A DNA stretch of 64,000 nt from CS4-C045 sp963844115 (lineage in GTDB: Bacteria; Planctomycetota; Planctomycetia; Pirellulales; UBA7805). Numbering within the stretch: the stretch's first letter is position 1; every line of letters starts with the position of its first letter. The notes under the pieces are model-generated. The model worked only from the letters and a program-made list of their open reading frames with translations. It made no database searches and had not been told where the DNA came from. The stretch lies in assembly GCA_963844115.1 (NCBI GenBank), contig CAWJNN010000062.1, forward strand, positions 15,395 through 79,394, written 5' to 3'. This document shows positions 8,851 through 19,323 of this stretch, piece by piece. Both the position numbers and the translations under genes were made by a program.

Positions 8851-9675
8851 ATGAGACTTCGCAATGTCATCGCAGCTTTTGTCGTCGCCACGCTCAGCCT
8901 GCCACTCGCGTCAACGCACGCAGCCATCATCGATGGGCTGATTAACTACTACCCGTTCGATACCGACGCTGACGACAACGCGGGTACCAACGACGGCACA
9001 CTCGAAAATGGTGCGACGATTGATAACGTTACCACCCAGGTCGGCGCGGGCTCGTTATTTCTTGACAACGTTGGTGCCGGGGCGGGTCCGCATGAGTACG
9101 TCTCGCGTGCGGGCGTCACTAGCGGCCCTCAGCCGACTTATTCCGTTGCGGCCTGGATCAATGTCGGTAGCAACAGCGGTGATGATCAAATCATGTCTTG
9201 GTCAAAAAACCCCTCTGGAGAGAACCTCCAGCTTCGACTTCAGGGCGGAAATCTTCGGCTTGGGCGGACACCAGGTTTTTCAGAACAGACCACTTCCGGA
9301 CACCCCTCCCTGTTAAGTTCAACTTGGCGTCATATCGCCGTAACATTTGATGAAGGTGCAGGAACCGAGGTGTTTTTGTATGTTGACGGTGTCGAGAGGG
9401 GATCGGGAGACCTCACGAATACGAGCAGCAACGATTACAACACTTCTTATATCGGTGCCATCAGGGAAGGTGGTACCGTGAGCCGGTCGTTCGAAGGCAA
9501 TATCGACGACTTGGGGATCTGGGATCGCGTTCTGACGCCTGCAGAAGTCACAGGACTGTTCGACGGTTCGCTGTCGTTGGCGGCGGTGCCCGAGCCGAGC
9601 ACTTTTGTCCTGGGAGTCTGCGGCCTGTTGGGTCTGCTGGCCAGCGGCCGCCGGAGAAATCGTCGCCGGGCGTGA
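8851..9675 (+). CDS. LamG-domain PEP-CTERM protein
   Basis: Intact 274-residue exported protein. Residues 1-25 are a signal peptide (cut near THAA). Residues about 28-235 form a LamG/concanavalin-like jellyroll: LINYYPFDTDADDNAG at the start, SVAAWINV and WRHIAVTFDEGAGTEVFLYVDG in the core, and IDDLGIWDRVLTPAEV at the end are typical of this fold. The C-terminus carries a PEP-CTERM sorting signal: VPEPSTF, a hydrophobic helix (VLGVCGLLGLL) and a basic tail (RRRNRRRA), so it should be processed by an exosortase system and held at or released from the envelope. The start has a clear Shine-Dalgarno (AGGAGA, about 9 bp upstream). Ligand unknown. A terminator follows at 9721. Confidence 0.85.
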   Translation: MRLRNVIAAFVVATLSLPLASTHAAIIDGLINYYPFDTDADDNAGTNDGTLENGATIDNVTTQVGAGSLFLDNVGAGAGPHEYVSRAGVTSGPQPTYSVAAWINVGSNSGDDQIMSWSKNPSGENLQLRLQGGNLRLGRTPGFSEQTTSGHPSLLSSTWRHIAVTFDEGAGTEVFLYVDGVERGSGDLTNTSSNDYNTSYIGAIREGGTVSRSFEGNIDDLGIWDRVLTPAEVTGLFDGSLSLAAVPEPSTFVLGVCGLLGLLASGRRRNRRRA

Positions 9676-10098
9676 AGCCCCGCGCACCTGTTTATCAATG
9701 CAAATGTAACAGTCAAACGCAAGCCCCGCCCGAACCTCTGTTCCGGCGGGGCTTTTCTTTAAGATAGTGGAGGCAAGAGCGGCTAGGGCGCTCACGAGCG
9801 GCCCAATGTCGCGCGTGGCAACTTGCCAAGCAATGTCGTAATCCACGTTCAGATAATCATGAACGATGCGATTGCGCATGCCAATAATTTGCGGCCAGGG
9901 TACCTGAGGGTTCTGCTGCTGAAAATCGGCAGAGACGCAACCTGCCGCTTCGCCGATCGTTTGGATCAGATGAACGATCGCCAATCTGAGCACTTCATCC
10001 GCGTCGTATTGTGGCCTTGATTTGCCGGCGACGAACTGTTCGACGCGGCGCGCACAATCGACCATGTGGCCAACGTAGCGAACATCATCCTTGGGCAT
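9319..10098 (-). CDS. hepT: HepT-family toxin (DUF86) with abnormal C-terminal extension
   Basis: Residues 1-113 are a normal HepT/DUF86 protein: helical, with the RNase-like signature R-x4-H-x-Y (Arg75, His80, Tyr82 in RNRIVHDY). HepT proteins are toxins neutralised by partner MntA through AMPylation. The partner gene lies just upstream and overlaps by 14 bp. HepT is normally about 110-140 residues; here the frame runs on to 259. Residues from about 114 are encoded by the complement of the LamG gene's terminator and then by the antisense strand of the LamG gene itself, so the tail is not a domain. The natural stop was probably lost by a point change or a missed base near 9755. The extended protein may or may not be functional. 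Confidence 0.75.
   Translation of the reverse strand: MPKDDVRYVGHMVDCARRVEQFVAGKSRPQYDADEVLRLAIVHLIQTIGEAAGCVSADFQQQNPQVPWPQIIGMRNRIVHDYLNVDYDIAWQVATRDIGPLVSALAALASTILKKSPAGTEVRAGLAFDCYICIDKQVRGASRPATISPAAAGQQTQQAADSQDKSARLGHRRQRQRTVEQSCDFCRRQNAIPDPQVVDIAFERPAHGTTFPDGTDIRSVVIVAARIREVSRSPLDTVNIQKHLGSCTFIKCYGDMTPS
9721..9760 (+). terminator. Intrinsic terminator of the LamG/PEP-CTERM gene
   Basis: Perfect 10-bp stem, AAGCCCCGCC (9721-9730) and GGCGGGGCTT (9745-9754), followed by TTCTTT. It lies 46 bp after the LamG stop. Read from the other strand it encodes the KKSPAG stretch of the HepT extension. Confidence 0.8.
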
Positions 10099-10393
10099 AC
10101 GCGGGCTCCGCGGTGTTGAGGACTTCGTCCTTCATCCAGCGATTGATGTATTTGGGATTGACCATGTCAATCCGTCGTCCTCCGCAAAGACGGGAAAGCT
10201 CCTGTTCGATATCGTACACCTCTAGACCCGGCGTATGCCCCGGCTCGAATTCGACCAGCACGTCGACGTCGCTGTCCGGGCCGAAGTCGTCGCGGAGCAC
10301 CGATCCAAAGAACGCCAGCTTACAGATGTGATGACGACGGCAGAAGTCCGCAATCTGTTGCTCGTTTGCTGGAATGTTTTTCAGCATCATCAA
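10085..10393 (-). CDS. mntA: MntA-type minimal nucleotidyltransferase antitoxin
   Basis: A 102-residue stand-alone nucleotidyltransferase. The polymerase-beta-like catalytic signature is complete: Gly30-Ser31 (FFGSVLRDDFG) followed by Asp42-x-Asp44 (DSDVDVLVEF). MntA proteins pair with HepT and neutralise it by adding AMP groups to a HepT tyrosine; here Tyr82 of the neighbouring HepT is the candidate target. The gene overlaps hepT by 14 bp with mntA first, the usual order, implying translational coupling. It is intact and has no close upstream neighbour on the same strand. Confidence 0.85.
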   Translation of the reverse strand: MMMLKNIPANEQQIADFCRRHHICKLAFFGSVLRDDFGPDSDVDVLVEFEPGHTPGLEVYDIEQELSRLCGGRRIDMVNPKYINRWMKDEVLNTAEPAYAQG

Positions 10394-10729
10394 GAGACTC
10401 CTTTTGGGCGAGAGGCGTGCGCCGAATCTCTATTATATCGAAATAGCCGTTCTAGCGGCTAGCCGCGGGGCCAAGGTAGTGTCCGTCAAGTTGCGTTGAT
10501 TGTGGCTGCGCCGGGGTCTTGTGTTCGGTGTTCGGACGATGCAGGGTTCGGCTTTTTATGCAAAGGCAAAGCCAGATCCCGGCGCACGGACGATGCCTCG
10601 CCTCCCACGAATTCAGTTTGCCGGCGCCAACGACGACATCGTCACTCGGGGCCGGGGTTCGCGTGGTCAAGTCCCGTAGGTCAGGCTCCGCCTGACGATT
10701 TCCCGCGCTCCTTGTTCCGGCCTAACGCG
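10394..10729. other. Intergenic, no gene seen
   Basis: A 336-bp gap between the PVC-type gene and mntA. A short hairpin GCCGTTCTAGCGGCTAGC lies near 10446. Nothing else supportable was seen. Confidence 0.5.
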
Positions 10730-13700
10730 TTAGCGGAGTGATTCCAGATAGGCGATCACGTCGCGGAACTCTTGCACCGTCAGGCGATCGGGCAGTTTGG
10801 CGGGCATGATGGACGTCTGCTGGGCGGTACGCCCAGCGATCTCGGCGGTCTTCAACTCCGTCAGCGCTCCTTCCGGATTGCCGATAACCGTTTTGCCATC
10901 GTTTTCCTGCACGATGATACCGCTGTGCACTCGTCCGTCATTCGTGTCGAGCCGCCATGATACGAATTGCGGGGCTATCTCCCGGTCGGGATTGAGGATC
11001 GAGTCGACCAGACGTCGTCGGTTCAATGTGCGACCGATGGTCGACAAGTCCGGACCCACGCGACCGCCGCGACCGTTCACCGTGTGGCACTTGTAGCAGC
11101 CCGCGCTGTTGGCATGGAAAAACACTCGACGCCCCGCAGCCGGGTCGCCGACGGGCGATTGCAACACGGTCTGCCAGCCGTCGGCATCTTTCGGGCGCAC
11201 CGACCGCAGACCGGGTAAAATCGGCGCCGGCTGGCCATCCGCGCTGGCCAGTGCAAACGCCAGTTGCTCGGCACGCTCGGTGTTGGCCGGAGTGGCCGCA
11301 GAGATCGCCTCCAGACGTTTGGCCTCGGCGTTCAGTTCCTTGAGTAGTTCGGCATCGCTGGCAGCGACTTGGCGCAGCGGCGCATGCTTTCCGTCCGCAG
11401 CGCACCGTTATCGCCATGCATCAGCTTGAGCAGCAGCGCGCGAGTTGCTTCGCCTGCGTTTGCCGCCAGCGCTGGCCCAGCCAGGCCGAGCACGGCCGCA
11501 GCTCGCAGCGTGATATCTGTCTGCTCGTCTGCCGCGACGTCGCGTAGCAATTCTCCACGCTCCGGCAGCGGCGAATGTTGTAGAGTGCGCACCGCTTCCA
11601 GTCTCAATGCTGGATCGTTCGAGGACAGCAAACTGGTCAGCAGGTCGCCGTCCATTGCCGGGTCGTCCGACGCGACCAGACGCAGAGCTGCCGCACGCAC
11701 CGCGGCCGGACGTGCTGCATCACGCACCAGCGGCAAGACGTACTTGCCTGCCGGCATGCGGTCGAAATTGACGGGATCCTTGCCGTCCAACAGTTCCAGC
11801 GTCGCCAACACGGCCAGGAAAAGGTCGCTGGTGAGCGTCGCGTCGTTCAGAATCGCTTCGATCTGCGGGCGGAAGTCCGCAAGCCGCTGTTCGCCGACCC
11901 ACTGCACCGCCGCGCGGCGGACCGTCACGTCGCGGTCAGCGAGGAACGTCTTGAGAAGAGACGTATCACGTGCATCGCGGCGCCGCATCGCCAGCAGCCA
12001 ACCCAGCCGCTCGCGCGGGCTCGGACCGTCGCCCTTTGAATGAGCGTCGCTGGAATGATCGGCTTTGGCCAGGCGAGTCCGCAAGCCTGCCAGGTCGCGA
12101 AAATCGCGCGAGACGCGATCCACGATGGTCGCGAACACGAACGGATCGGTGGCGCACAGAAACGGTCCGGTATCCAAATAGGTTTCGAATCGCAAATTAG
12201 ACACGGCTGCCAGCGGAAGTGAAGCGTCCAAGATCGGCTGGCGTGTCCCGCCGGTTCGCGGGCCGTCGGTGTCAGTCACCGATGGCTGGGTCACCAGGGC
12301 CAGCACCTCTTGAGGCGGAATAGGCGATGGCGAGCGTATCGCGGGAGCGGCATTCAAGGGAATTACTCGCGCATAACCAAGCCAGTGAGCGGCCGTCGCA
12401 ACTTCGTCGTAGGGACCGTGCATCGCCAGTCGCTGAGCGCTTACTCGCTGGTCCGCTATTAGCTGGTCGGCTGTACGCTGGTCGGCCCCCGAATCCTGCC
12501 GGTGAAGGGCCCAAAGAGCTTCGACGCGTACGCGCTTTGACGCCGGTTCCCCGCGGTCATCCGCCGACTGTCGGAGGATATCGAGCAGCCGTTTCGCACC
12601 ATCGTCTTGTTGTGCCATCGCGGACGCAGCCGACCGTCGCACGTCCATTCGTGGCGACAGCAACAAGGGCTGCAGTTCCTTTAATGGACGCCGGGCCGTA
12701 ATCGTTGCTGCATCGACAACAGTGCGCTGCGGCGTGTCGACTGCCGAAATCCGCCAGACGCATCCGCGGCCGTGCACGTGGTAGTCGCTCAGCACCCAAT
12801 CGCTACAATACATGCTGCCGTCGGGCGCGCAGGCGATCCCGACAGGGCGAAAGTTTTCACCGCCAATAATCACCGGCTCGGCCAGCGATGTGAACGACGC
12901 GCCTGTCGGTTTCAGACGAAAGCGATCGATGCGATGGTCACCCCACGATGTGGCCAGTAGGTTGCCAACGTACTCTTCGGGCAGTCCGTCCGATTCGTAG
13001 GCGATCACGCCTGACGGCGCTTCGCCCGTGCCGGTCACCATGGGCAGCGTGCCGGGAATCTCGCCGTTCCAACAAGTGAACGGGTGCAGTCCCTTGCGGC
13101 CAAAACGAAATCGATAACCGTAATCGCCGCCGGGAATGATGTGGATCAGCCGGCAGGGTGGTAGAGCGTCGGGGTCATTGTCCACGGTAAACAAACGGCC
13201 GAAGGCGTCGAAGCAACTGGCGTGCGGGTTCCAGAAGCCGGTCGCCATGTGCTGAAGCCGCGAACCATCGAGTTCGCAGCGATAGACATTGCCACCCTCA
13301 CCGCCGCCGGAAATCGTCGAGCCGTCACTGCCAACGATCTTGTATTTCTCGCCCAGGTTTTCGCCAAGTCCGAAGACCAGACGTCCCGCCGGATCGAACG
13401 CCAGACCTCCCAGGCCGTTGTGCGGGTAAGTGCCCGGCGTATCCAGTAACACGAGGCGTTGCTCGCGATCTGCCTTCAGGTCGCCGTCATCGTCGTGCAG
13501 CAGGAAAATTTCCTTGCGCGTCGCGACATAAACGGAGATCGCGGCGGGTTTTTGATCGTCGCCGGGTTTTACCGATGCAAGCCAGCGCGGCCGCACTGCC
13601 ACACTCATCGCATGCGTCAGTCCGTCCGCGAAGGTAACGATCTTGTCCGCTCGCCCGTCCGCGTCCGTATCGCTCATCACCAGCAGGCGGTCACTTGCAT

Positions 13701-13959
13701 GGCCCTTGTAATCGTCGGGGCGAAAGTGCGTGTTGCTCTCGATCACCCACACGCGGCCCAGATCATCGACGTCGATCCCGGTCGGTGTGACGATCTGCGG
13801 CTGCTGTGCGAACAGCTCGATCTTGACGCGCGGGTCCAGCGACCGTGGCGCATCATCCTGTCCCAGGGAAATGTCTCCAAAGAACAGGCCCGCTAGAAAC
13901 GGCACGACTTGAATCAGGTAGGACTTCAGGTTCTTCTTAGACACGAAGGTAAGTTCCAA
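10730..13959 (-). CDS. PVC-type membrane-bound dehydrogenase with cytochrome c domain, one frameshift
   Basis: About 1,075 residues when read across one frame break. A membrane/signal segment (residues 12-33) is followed by a six-bladed propeller of the PVC-type dehydrogenase family (KIELFAQQPQIVTPTGIDVDD near the start; calcium-like DTDADGRAD motif), then HEAT-like repeats (about 430-860) and a C-terminal PVC cytochrome c domain with heme motif CYKCH and GRVGPDLS. The family is thought to oxidise sugars or alcohols and pass electrons to the fused heme; substrates are unproven. The frame changes at about 11379: the first frame gives TESMRR then stops at 11332, while the other continues as LRQVAASDAELLKEL through the heme domain to YLESLR. 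One missing base fits. Confidence 0.8.
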
Positions 13960-13964
13960 TAAGT

Positions 13965-13993
13965 CGTTTAATCCCAGCGCACGGGATTAAACG
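13965..13993. repeat. Short family B palindrome
   Basis: CGTTTAATCCC and its exact complement GGGATTAAACG flank a 7-base centre. It lies between the PVC-type gene and the S10 peptidase gene and could form a small hairpin. Confidence 0.7.
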
Positions 13994-14014
13994 AGATTGC
14001 ACCAAAGCCACAAG

Positions 14015-15651
14015 TTATTCGTGCACGGATGCTTTGTAAAAGCCCGTCAGGTCCTCTTTTAGCTTTTTCAGTGACGGGCCGTGTACGTACATCATGTGCC
14101 CGGCTGGGTAGTAGGCCAGGGTGATGTTCTTGTGTTGTTCACGTGCGAGGCCGAGATGATTAAAAGAATACGCGGCGCCCATGCACGGCGTGGCCAGGTC
14201 GTAGTAGCCGCTGGCCACGAACACTTTCATATGGGGGCTCTTGGTCATAGCCTCCCGTAGCGTTCCCGTGGCGTTCACATAGTTATTGCCGAAACGGCCG
14301 AAGTTCCAGGGAAACACTTTATTCGACAGGATCTCGTACGGCACATCGCGTTTCACTTTTAGATCATTGCGCAAGTACTCGTACATGCCGGCTGTATACG
14401 CGCCGAAGATCGCGGATTCGCTGGGATCGTAGCCATAGTGGTCCTTCGCCGCGTGATTATCGACACCCGTATAGCGCAGTGTCAAAACGACCGACGACCT
14501 TGCGCTGCTCGCCCAATAACTGCTTGGCGAACTGGTACGCGTCTATTCGTAGATTCGCCCGATCAAGGTAGTCGGGCGATAAACCCGTGAAGCGGGCCAA
14601 TTCGTTGATCGTCCGTTGCCGTTCCTCGACGCTCATGGCGTCCCCCTTGAGCAGCGCAACAGCATATTGGTTCACGGCGAATGCTTGCGACTTGGCCACA
14701 ACTTCGCGGACGTCGAGCTCCTGCAATTCCGACGGCAGACGCTTGTGGTACCAGGCCGTCGCGGTGTACGTGGGCAAATAAACAATGTAGGGCAAGTCGT
14801 TATTGTCGCCGAAGCTGATCGTTTGATAGTCCAACACGGTGGATACCAGTACGATTCCGTTGAGATCCATGTTGTAGCGCAATTGCAGATGACCGGACAA
14901 TCCCGCGGCCCGTAGCGTGCCGTAGCTTTCGCCGATCAAGAATCGGGGCGAGGCCCAGCGCAGCGTAGCGCGTCGTATACAAATGGATAAATTCGCCGAC
15001 CGATGCAATATCTTCGTCGAAGCCATGGAACTGTTTCTTATCTTGGCCTTCAGCCGGTCGACTGTAGCCCGTATTGACCGGATCGACAAAGACCAGGTCC
15101 GTCTGGTCCAACAGTGAATGGGGATTTGGTTTCAGCACGGGGCGAGCCGGTGAAAGGCTAGCGTCGTCGTTGACCGGCACGTGCAAAGGCCCCAGTAATC
15201 CCAGATGCAACCAGACCGCGGACGAACCAGGGCCGCCGTTAAAACAAAACGTGAGCGGACGTCGAGCGACATCTTTGACGTCATCCTTGGTGTAAGCGAC
15301 GAAAAAGATTGAGGCCTTGGCTTTCTTCTTGGGATCGTCCGTTTTCATGACGATCGTACCGGCCGTGGCGGTGTAGCCGATCCGCTCGCCGCCAATCGTT
15401 GTCTCGTGATTTGTCGCGGACAATTCGTCGGCTGGCGCTTCGCTGTCGGGCTTGCCGTTTTTCGGCTTACCATTTTTCGATGCACTGTTTTTCGACTCGG
15501 CGTTTTCCGACTCACCGCTGTCCGACTCGGCGGACTCCGTCTTTGACTCTTCGTCGTTCTGTGTCTTGGCGGTGGCGGTATCCTTGGCCACGGCGAAGGG
15601 AACGGCAAACAAAAGGAGAAAAGAAACAAGCCAGACCTTGCTTACACGCAT
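14015..15651 (-). CDS. S10 serine carboxypeptidase-like protein, two frameshifts
   Basis: About 545 residues across three frames. Features in order: signal peptide (1-22); a low-complexity linker rich in Glu, Ser, Lys and Asn (about 28-75) containing repeated KNGKP; the alpha/beta-hydrolase core with the S10 oxyanion motif FNGGPGSSA; the nucleophile Ser in LIGESYG; catalytic Asp in GYYDLATP; catalytic His in PAGHMMY. All three active-site residues are present. The first frame derails near 14959 (TTRYAALGL where RYxRWASPRFLIGESYG is expected, consistent with one extra base), the second near 14478 (VGRFDTAL where TLRYTGVDNH should follow, consistent with one missing base). S10 enzymes release C-terminal amino acids; planctomycetes commonly carry secreted versions. 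Confidence 0.8.
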
Positions 15652-16037
15652 CTCGGGTGTACCTCTTAAGTGACGAGTCGGCGCAATATCAACCGCAGTG
15701 CGCTGGTGCTAGAATTTTCCATTATAAACACGATCCGGATCGATTACACGCAACAGCCGTGTGCCGATCGGACCTCTTATTTCTGCACAAAGGGCGATTG
15801 GAGAAACCCACACTCGTGCGCCTGCGAGTCTTCATTCTGGAGTTTACTGGTGAGCGGTACGGCGCTAGCCGCCGGTTTTTCGGCACCGGTGGCTAGCGCC
15901 ACGCCGCTCACTAACCCCTGTTCTTCGCCTTGAAGACGCACCAGACTTGTCGGAAAACACGTACGACGGGCCTTCGTGCCCGTCGTCTGACAAGTGTATG
16001 CATAATCGACGGGCACGGAGGCCCATCGTACGTCATG
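15652..16037. repeat. Intergenic region with palindromes (family E and a second pair)
   Basis: The gap contains ACGTACGACGGGC...GCCCGTCG near 15959 facing CGACGGGCACGG...CGTACGT ending near 16036, an outer palindrome enclosing smaller hairpins. A related GACGGGCA / TGCCCGTC element is at 43032-43088. A second pair, GGTGAGCGGTACGGCGCTAGC near 15848 and GCTAGCGCCACGCCGCTCAC near 15891, also forms a stem. No gene is visible. Confidence 0.7.
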
Positions 16038-17225
16038 TCACCCGCATTTGTTCCGACAATGCCTGGTTCGTTGAACCGGGATCCAGAGATTGCCGTCGCC
16101 GACTTGCGCTGGTCGTTTCAGGAGGGTTTCCGGCAACGGAAAATCCCACCAGCAACCGTCGCCATCTTGATGACGCATCACGACGGTCGCCAGGTGCGAC
16201 TGCAGCCGAGGCTGTTGGTCTTCCGGCAGCTGCTGAATGCAGCGCACGGCGTAATAGTGTCCATAATTATATAAATAGCCGGCCACTTGAAAATAAGATT
16301 CGTGCGGCACGGGTCGTTTGCGGCCCATATCCAGCCATAGGTTGCGGGCAAACAGACGATCGAGCCAATCGATCATCACCTGATCGGTGATTTTCGCGTC
16401 GCCCCACATTCGCAGAGCCAAGTTGCAAACCTGGCTGCGACCGAGACTTCCCCCAGGCCGGTCGACCGGACTCATTGGCCGCACATCGTGGCCCTCGTGA
16501 TAAAGGTAACTGAAATCTGGTTTGCGTATCCGCCGCAGTGAGGCGATCCCCAGTTCCGTCAACTCCTTCGGCACTTCGATGCCGATCTCGCGTGCATCCG
16601 CCAGAGCGATCAAGACCGTGGCACTGGTGAAGCCGGTCATCATCTTGACGGGCTTGGCGGTGTTGTAATCGAAGTTATAGTATCCCCAACCACCGCCCAC
16701 GTATTCGTTGCGCTTCAGCATATCGATCTGCTGCACGATGACTTGCTCGATCTGAGCACGACGTTTCTGATCGTTGGGATCACGGGCGTGCATCCGCGCC
16801 AGCGCCTGAATACCGAAACCGTGCGCCCAGACATTGAAGTTCACGCCCGCCGAGCCACGACGTACTTTGGGCAGATGCAACAGTAGCCAGGCTTCGCCGC
16901 GATCGATCGCTTCGGTCACCGCAGGACGGCTATCGCCGCACTCCAGCAGCGCCAACACGGCCAGTGACGTCGTCCCTGCTCGAAACGAAAGATGTGAACC
17001 CGGCGCCGGGGCGCCGATGTTCAGATTCTTGGTCCGTCGAGCCGTGCCCCACGAACCATCCTTGTTCTGTCGCTGGACCAGAAAATCCACACCGCGGAGG
17101 ATCGATTTCTCTAGAGTCTCGGCACTGGGAGCCGGCACCGGATGAGGACGAGGGATAGGATCGTCGGCCGGCAAAGGTGTGGTGGCGACCAAAACAAGCA
17201 GCAGGAAGATGAGTTGTTTCGACAA
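16038..17225 (-). CDS. Secreted terpenoid-cyclase/prenyltransferase-fold protein
   Basis: A 395-residue protein with signal peptide (1-20) and alpha-alpha toroid repeats as in squalene-hopene cyclases: GVDFLVQRQNKDGSWG, GWGYYNFDY and DGDGCWWDFPL are QW-like motifs. The catalytic DXDD motif of true cyclases is not seen, so this belongs to the widespread planctomycete group of secreted cyclase-fold proteins without assigned activity. The start codon would be TTG at 17225, chosen for the signal peptide; it is unusual and a frame error just upstream cannot be excluded. The C-terminus is suspicious: after WWDFPLPETL the last 30 residues look unlike the family's closing repeat, suggesting a frame break or truncation near 16130 next to the family E palindrome. 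Confidence 0.65.
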   Translation of the reverse strand: MSKQLIFLLLVLVATTPLPADDPIPRPHPVPAPSAETLEKSILRGVDFLVQRQNKDGSWGTARRTKNLNIGAPAPGSHLSFRAGTTSLAVLALLECGDSRPAVTEAIDRGEAWLLLHLPKVRRGSAGVNFNVWAHGFGIQALARMHARDPNDQKRRAQIEQVIVQQIDMLKRNEYVGGGWGYYNFDYNTAKPVKMMTGFTSATVLIALADAREIGIEVPKELTELGIASLRRIRKPDFSYLYHEGHDVRPMSPVDRPGGSLGRSQVCNLALRMWGDAKITDQVMIDWLDRLFARNLWLDMGRKRPVPHESYFQVAGYLYNYGHYYAVRCIQQLPEDQQPRLQSHLATVVMRHQDGDGCWWDFPLPETLLKRPAQVGDGNLWIPVQRTRHCRNKCG

Positions 17226-17379
17226 AGTTGCTGATTTCTGGCTGCCCCGGTCGGTTTCGCCGTGGCGATCGACCGTCGTTCGACGTGTGGCGCGTAGGGT
17301 TTCGAAAACCCCATTTTAACCTCAAAAGGGGCGAATGCGATTCGGACAGTGTTCGGTTGAACAGAACCGTACGAAAGCA

Positions 17380-19220
17380 CTAACGAGAGGTCGGCTGGGG
17401 GTTGGCTTTCTCGAGCAACGCGACTAGTTCCATGGCGTTTCGTTGTTTTGCGAATTTCAACGGTGACACTCCGGCCTTGTTTGTCGCATGACATCGGCGC
17501 CGGCCGCAATCAACGCTTGGACAACTTCCGGTTTGCCGGATTCAATCGCGAAAAACAATGGCGAGTGACCACGATCGTCAGCGGAGTTCGGGTCGGCTTT
17601 GGCGGTCAGCAGCGCCTTGACGATACTCGCATGACCGCGTCCGGCGGCAAGCATCAAGGGCGTGGTTCCGCCAGCGCGCCGGGCGTCGATGTCCGCGCCG
17701 GCCGTCACTAGCGATTGAACGATCGCTTGCTCGCCGTTTTCGGCGGCAACGTGCAGAGCGGCGATGCCACCACCAACCGGCAGGCTCGCGTCCGCACCGG
17801 AGTCAAGTAACAGCTTGACAACATGGGCTTTGCCGTGGTCCGTAGCCAGATACAGGGCGGTGGCGCTGTCGGATCGGCGGCGATTGGGATCGGCTCCGGC
17901 GGCCAACAGCGCTTTGATCGTGTCGAGCTGATCCGTGATACAGGCAAACATCAATGGCGTGTCGGGGTTCCCCTTCTTGCAGTCAGGGTCGGCCCCGGCG
18001 TCCAGCAAAGCTTTGGCGACGTCGGGTGCACCCAGACCCACGGCGAACCGCAGCGCCGTAAAACCCTGCCTGTCCATCGATTCCAAATCGGCACCGGCAT
18101 CAATTAACCGTTGGACGGTTTCCAAATCACGATCCCGCGCGGCACGTGTGATGGGGGTCAACCCCACGAAGTCCTGAGCGTTGAGGTCCGCTTTCTCTCC
18201 ACTGGGGCCGATCAGGGGATCGTCCAATTGCAGCTGGGACCACATGCGCTCGGATTTGTAGTCAAACGTCAAGCGGAAATTGCGCAACTCGCGAGCGCCC
18301 AGCAGCCCCAGCTTGATATTGGAATTGCTCGCATCGGCATTCTTGGGAGGATTAGGTGTGTAGGCCGTGGCAATGTTCTTAAGCGGCTGGCCAAAGACAT
18401 TCAATTCGGAAAAACGAATCGTGCGTGTCGTTGCCGTGCCGCCAACGCCGGAAGTGACGCTGCCCAAGCCCGTGGGCCCCGCGAATATCTCAGGATGCTG
18501 CGCGACCAGGGCCGGACTGACGTCGAGACCGCTTTCGTGCCCCGTGTCCAACATCAGCGAGCCCGAAACCTTCTGGTGACCCTTTAATTTCTGGTGAATC
18601 GTGGCGGTCACCGTGGGACGCTGGTCGATGATCTTCAACTGATCGCCATGCGCATCTGCAGGCGGCCGGAAACTTTTCCGATCGTGGAATGTTAGCTGGC
18701 GGGTTCGGTAGTCGACGGTAAAAGGCAGCTCGCGAAAGAGCGTCGTACCCAAGATACCGGCGAATCGATCGCCAAAACTGCCGCGAAAGCCCGCCAGGTC
18801 GGTCACGTACACGGTCTGCGTCGTCATCCGGACCTGGTGTTCCTCCGGGCCCACGTGCGTGTCGGACACTTCCACCACCTTCGCCATCTGGACGCCGCCC
18901 GCACCGCTAATGGCCGCTTGACCGACGACCGGCAGTCGAAGGCGATCGGCCACCGGCGCATCGATCACACTGATCGCCCCTCCGGTATCCAGCAGGAACA
19001 CGCCGACGTCCTTACCGCCGATCGACACGTCGACCAGCAGCAGGTTGCCGCCGCGGTGCACCGGAATCGACACCTGCTTGCGGCCCACCGGCAACCGCAA
19101 CAACGTGGGTTGGTCCAGCAGCTTTTTCAGCTCTTCACCCAGAGCGGGCGTACCGCCCGTCAGAGTCAGTGCGAGGTAGGCCAGAAAACCCAACAGGGAA
19201 GAACGACAGAATCTGGACAT
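17380..19220 (-). CDS. Retropepsin-like aspartyl protease with ankyrin repeats, one frameshift
   Basis: Read from the ATG at 19220, which opens a signal peptide (MSRFCRSSLLGFLAYL); the upstream in-frame extension to 19340 lacks such character. Two aspartyl-protease half domains follow, each with a D(T)G loop: LLDTGGAISV (about residue 80) and LMLDTGHESGL (about 230). From about residue 370 there are seven to eight ankyrin repeats (for example TPLMFACITDQLDTIKALL and AALHVAAENGEQAIVQSLV). The frame breaks at about 17485: the first frame ends MRQTRPECHR, while the next gives ATNKAGVSPLKFAKQRNAME, completing the last repeat and stopping at 17380. A secreted protease fused to ankyrin repeats is uncommon. 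A partial relative of the protease half lies at 24137-24583. Confidence 0.75.
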
Positions 19221-19323
19221 GCTGTGCGCCGGAGATGGTGAACGTCGAGCGGAACTTTGCGTTGTGTCCCGAAAATGAGTTGCTGGGATTCTTTGATCGC
19301 CGCAACCTGCGCGATCTCGATGG

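Noticed and set aside
14616..14915. Plus-strand frames within the S10 peptidase region
   Set aside because: Antisense to conserved peptidase sequence and lacking any independent feature.
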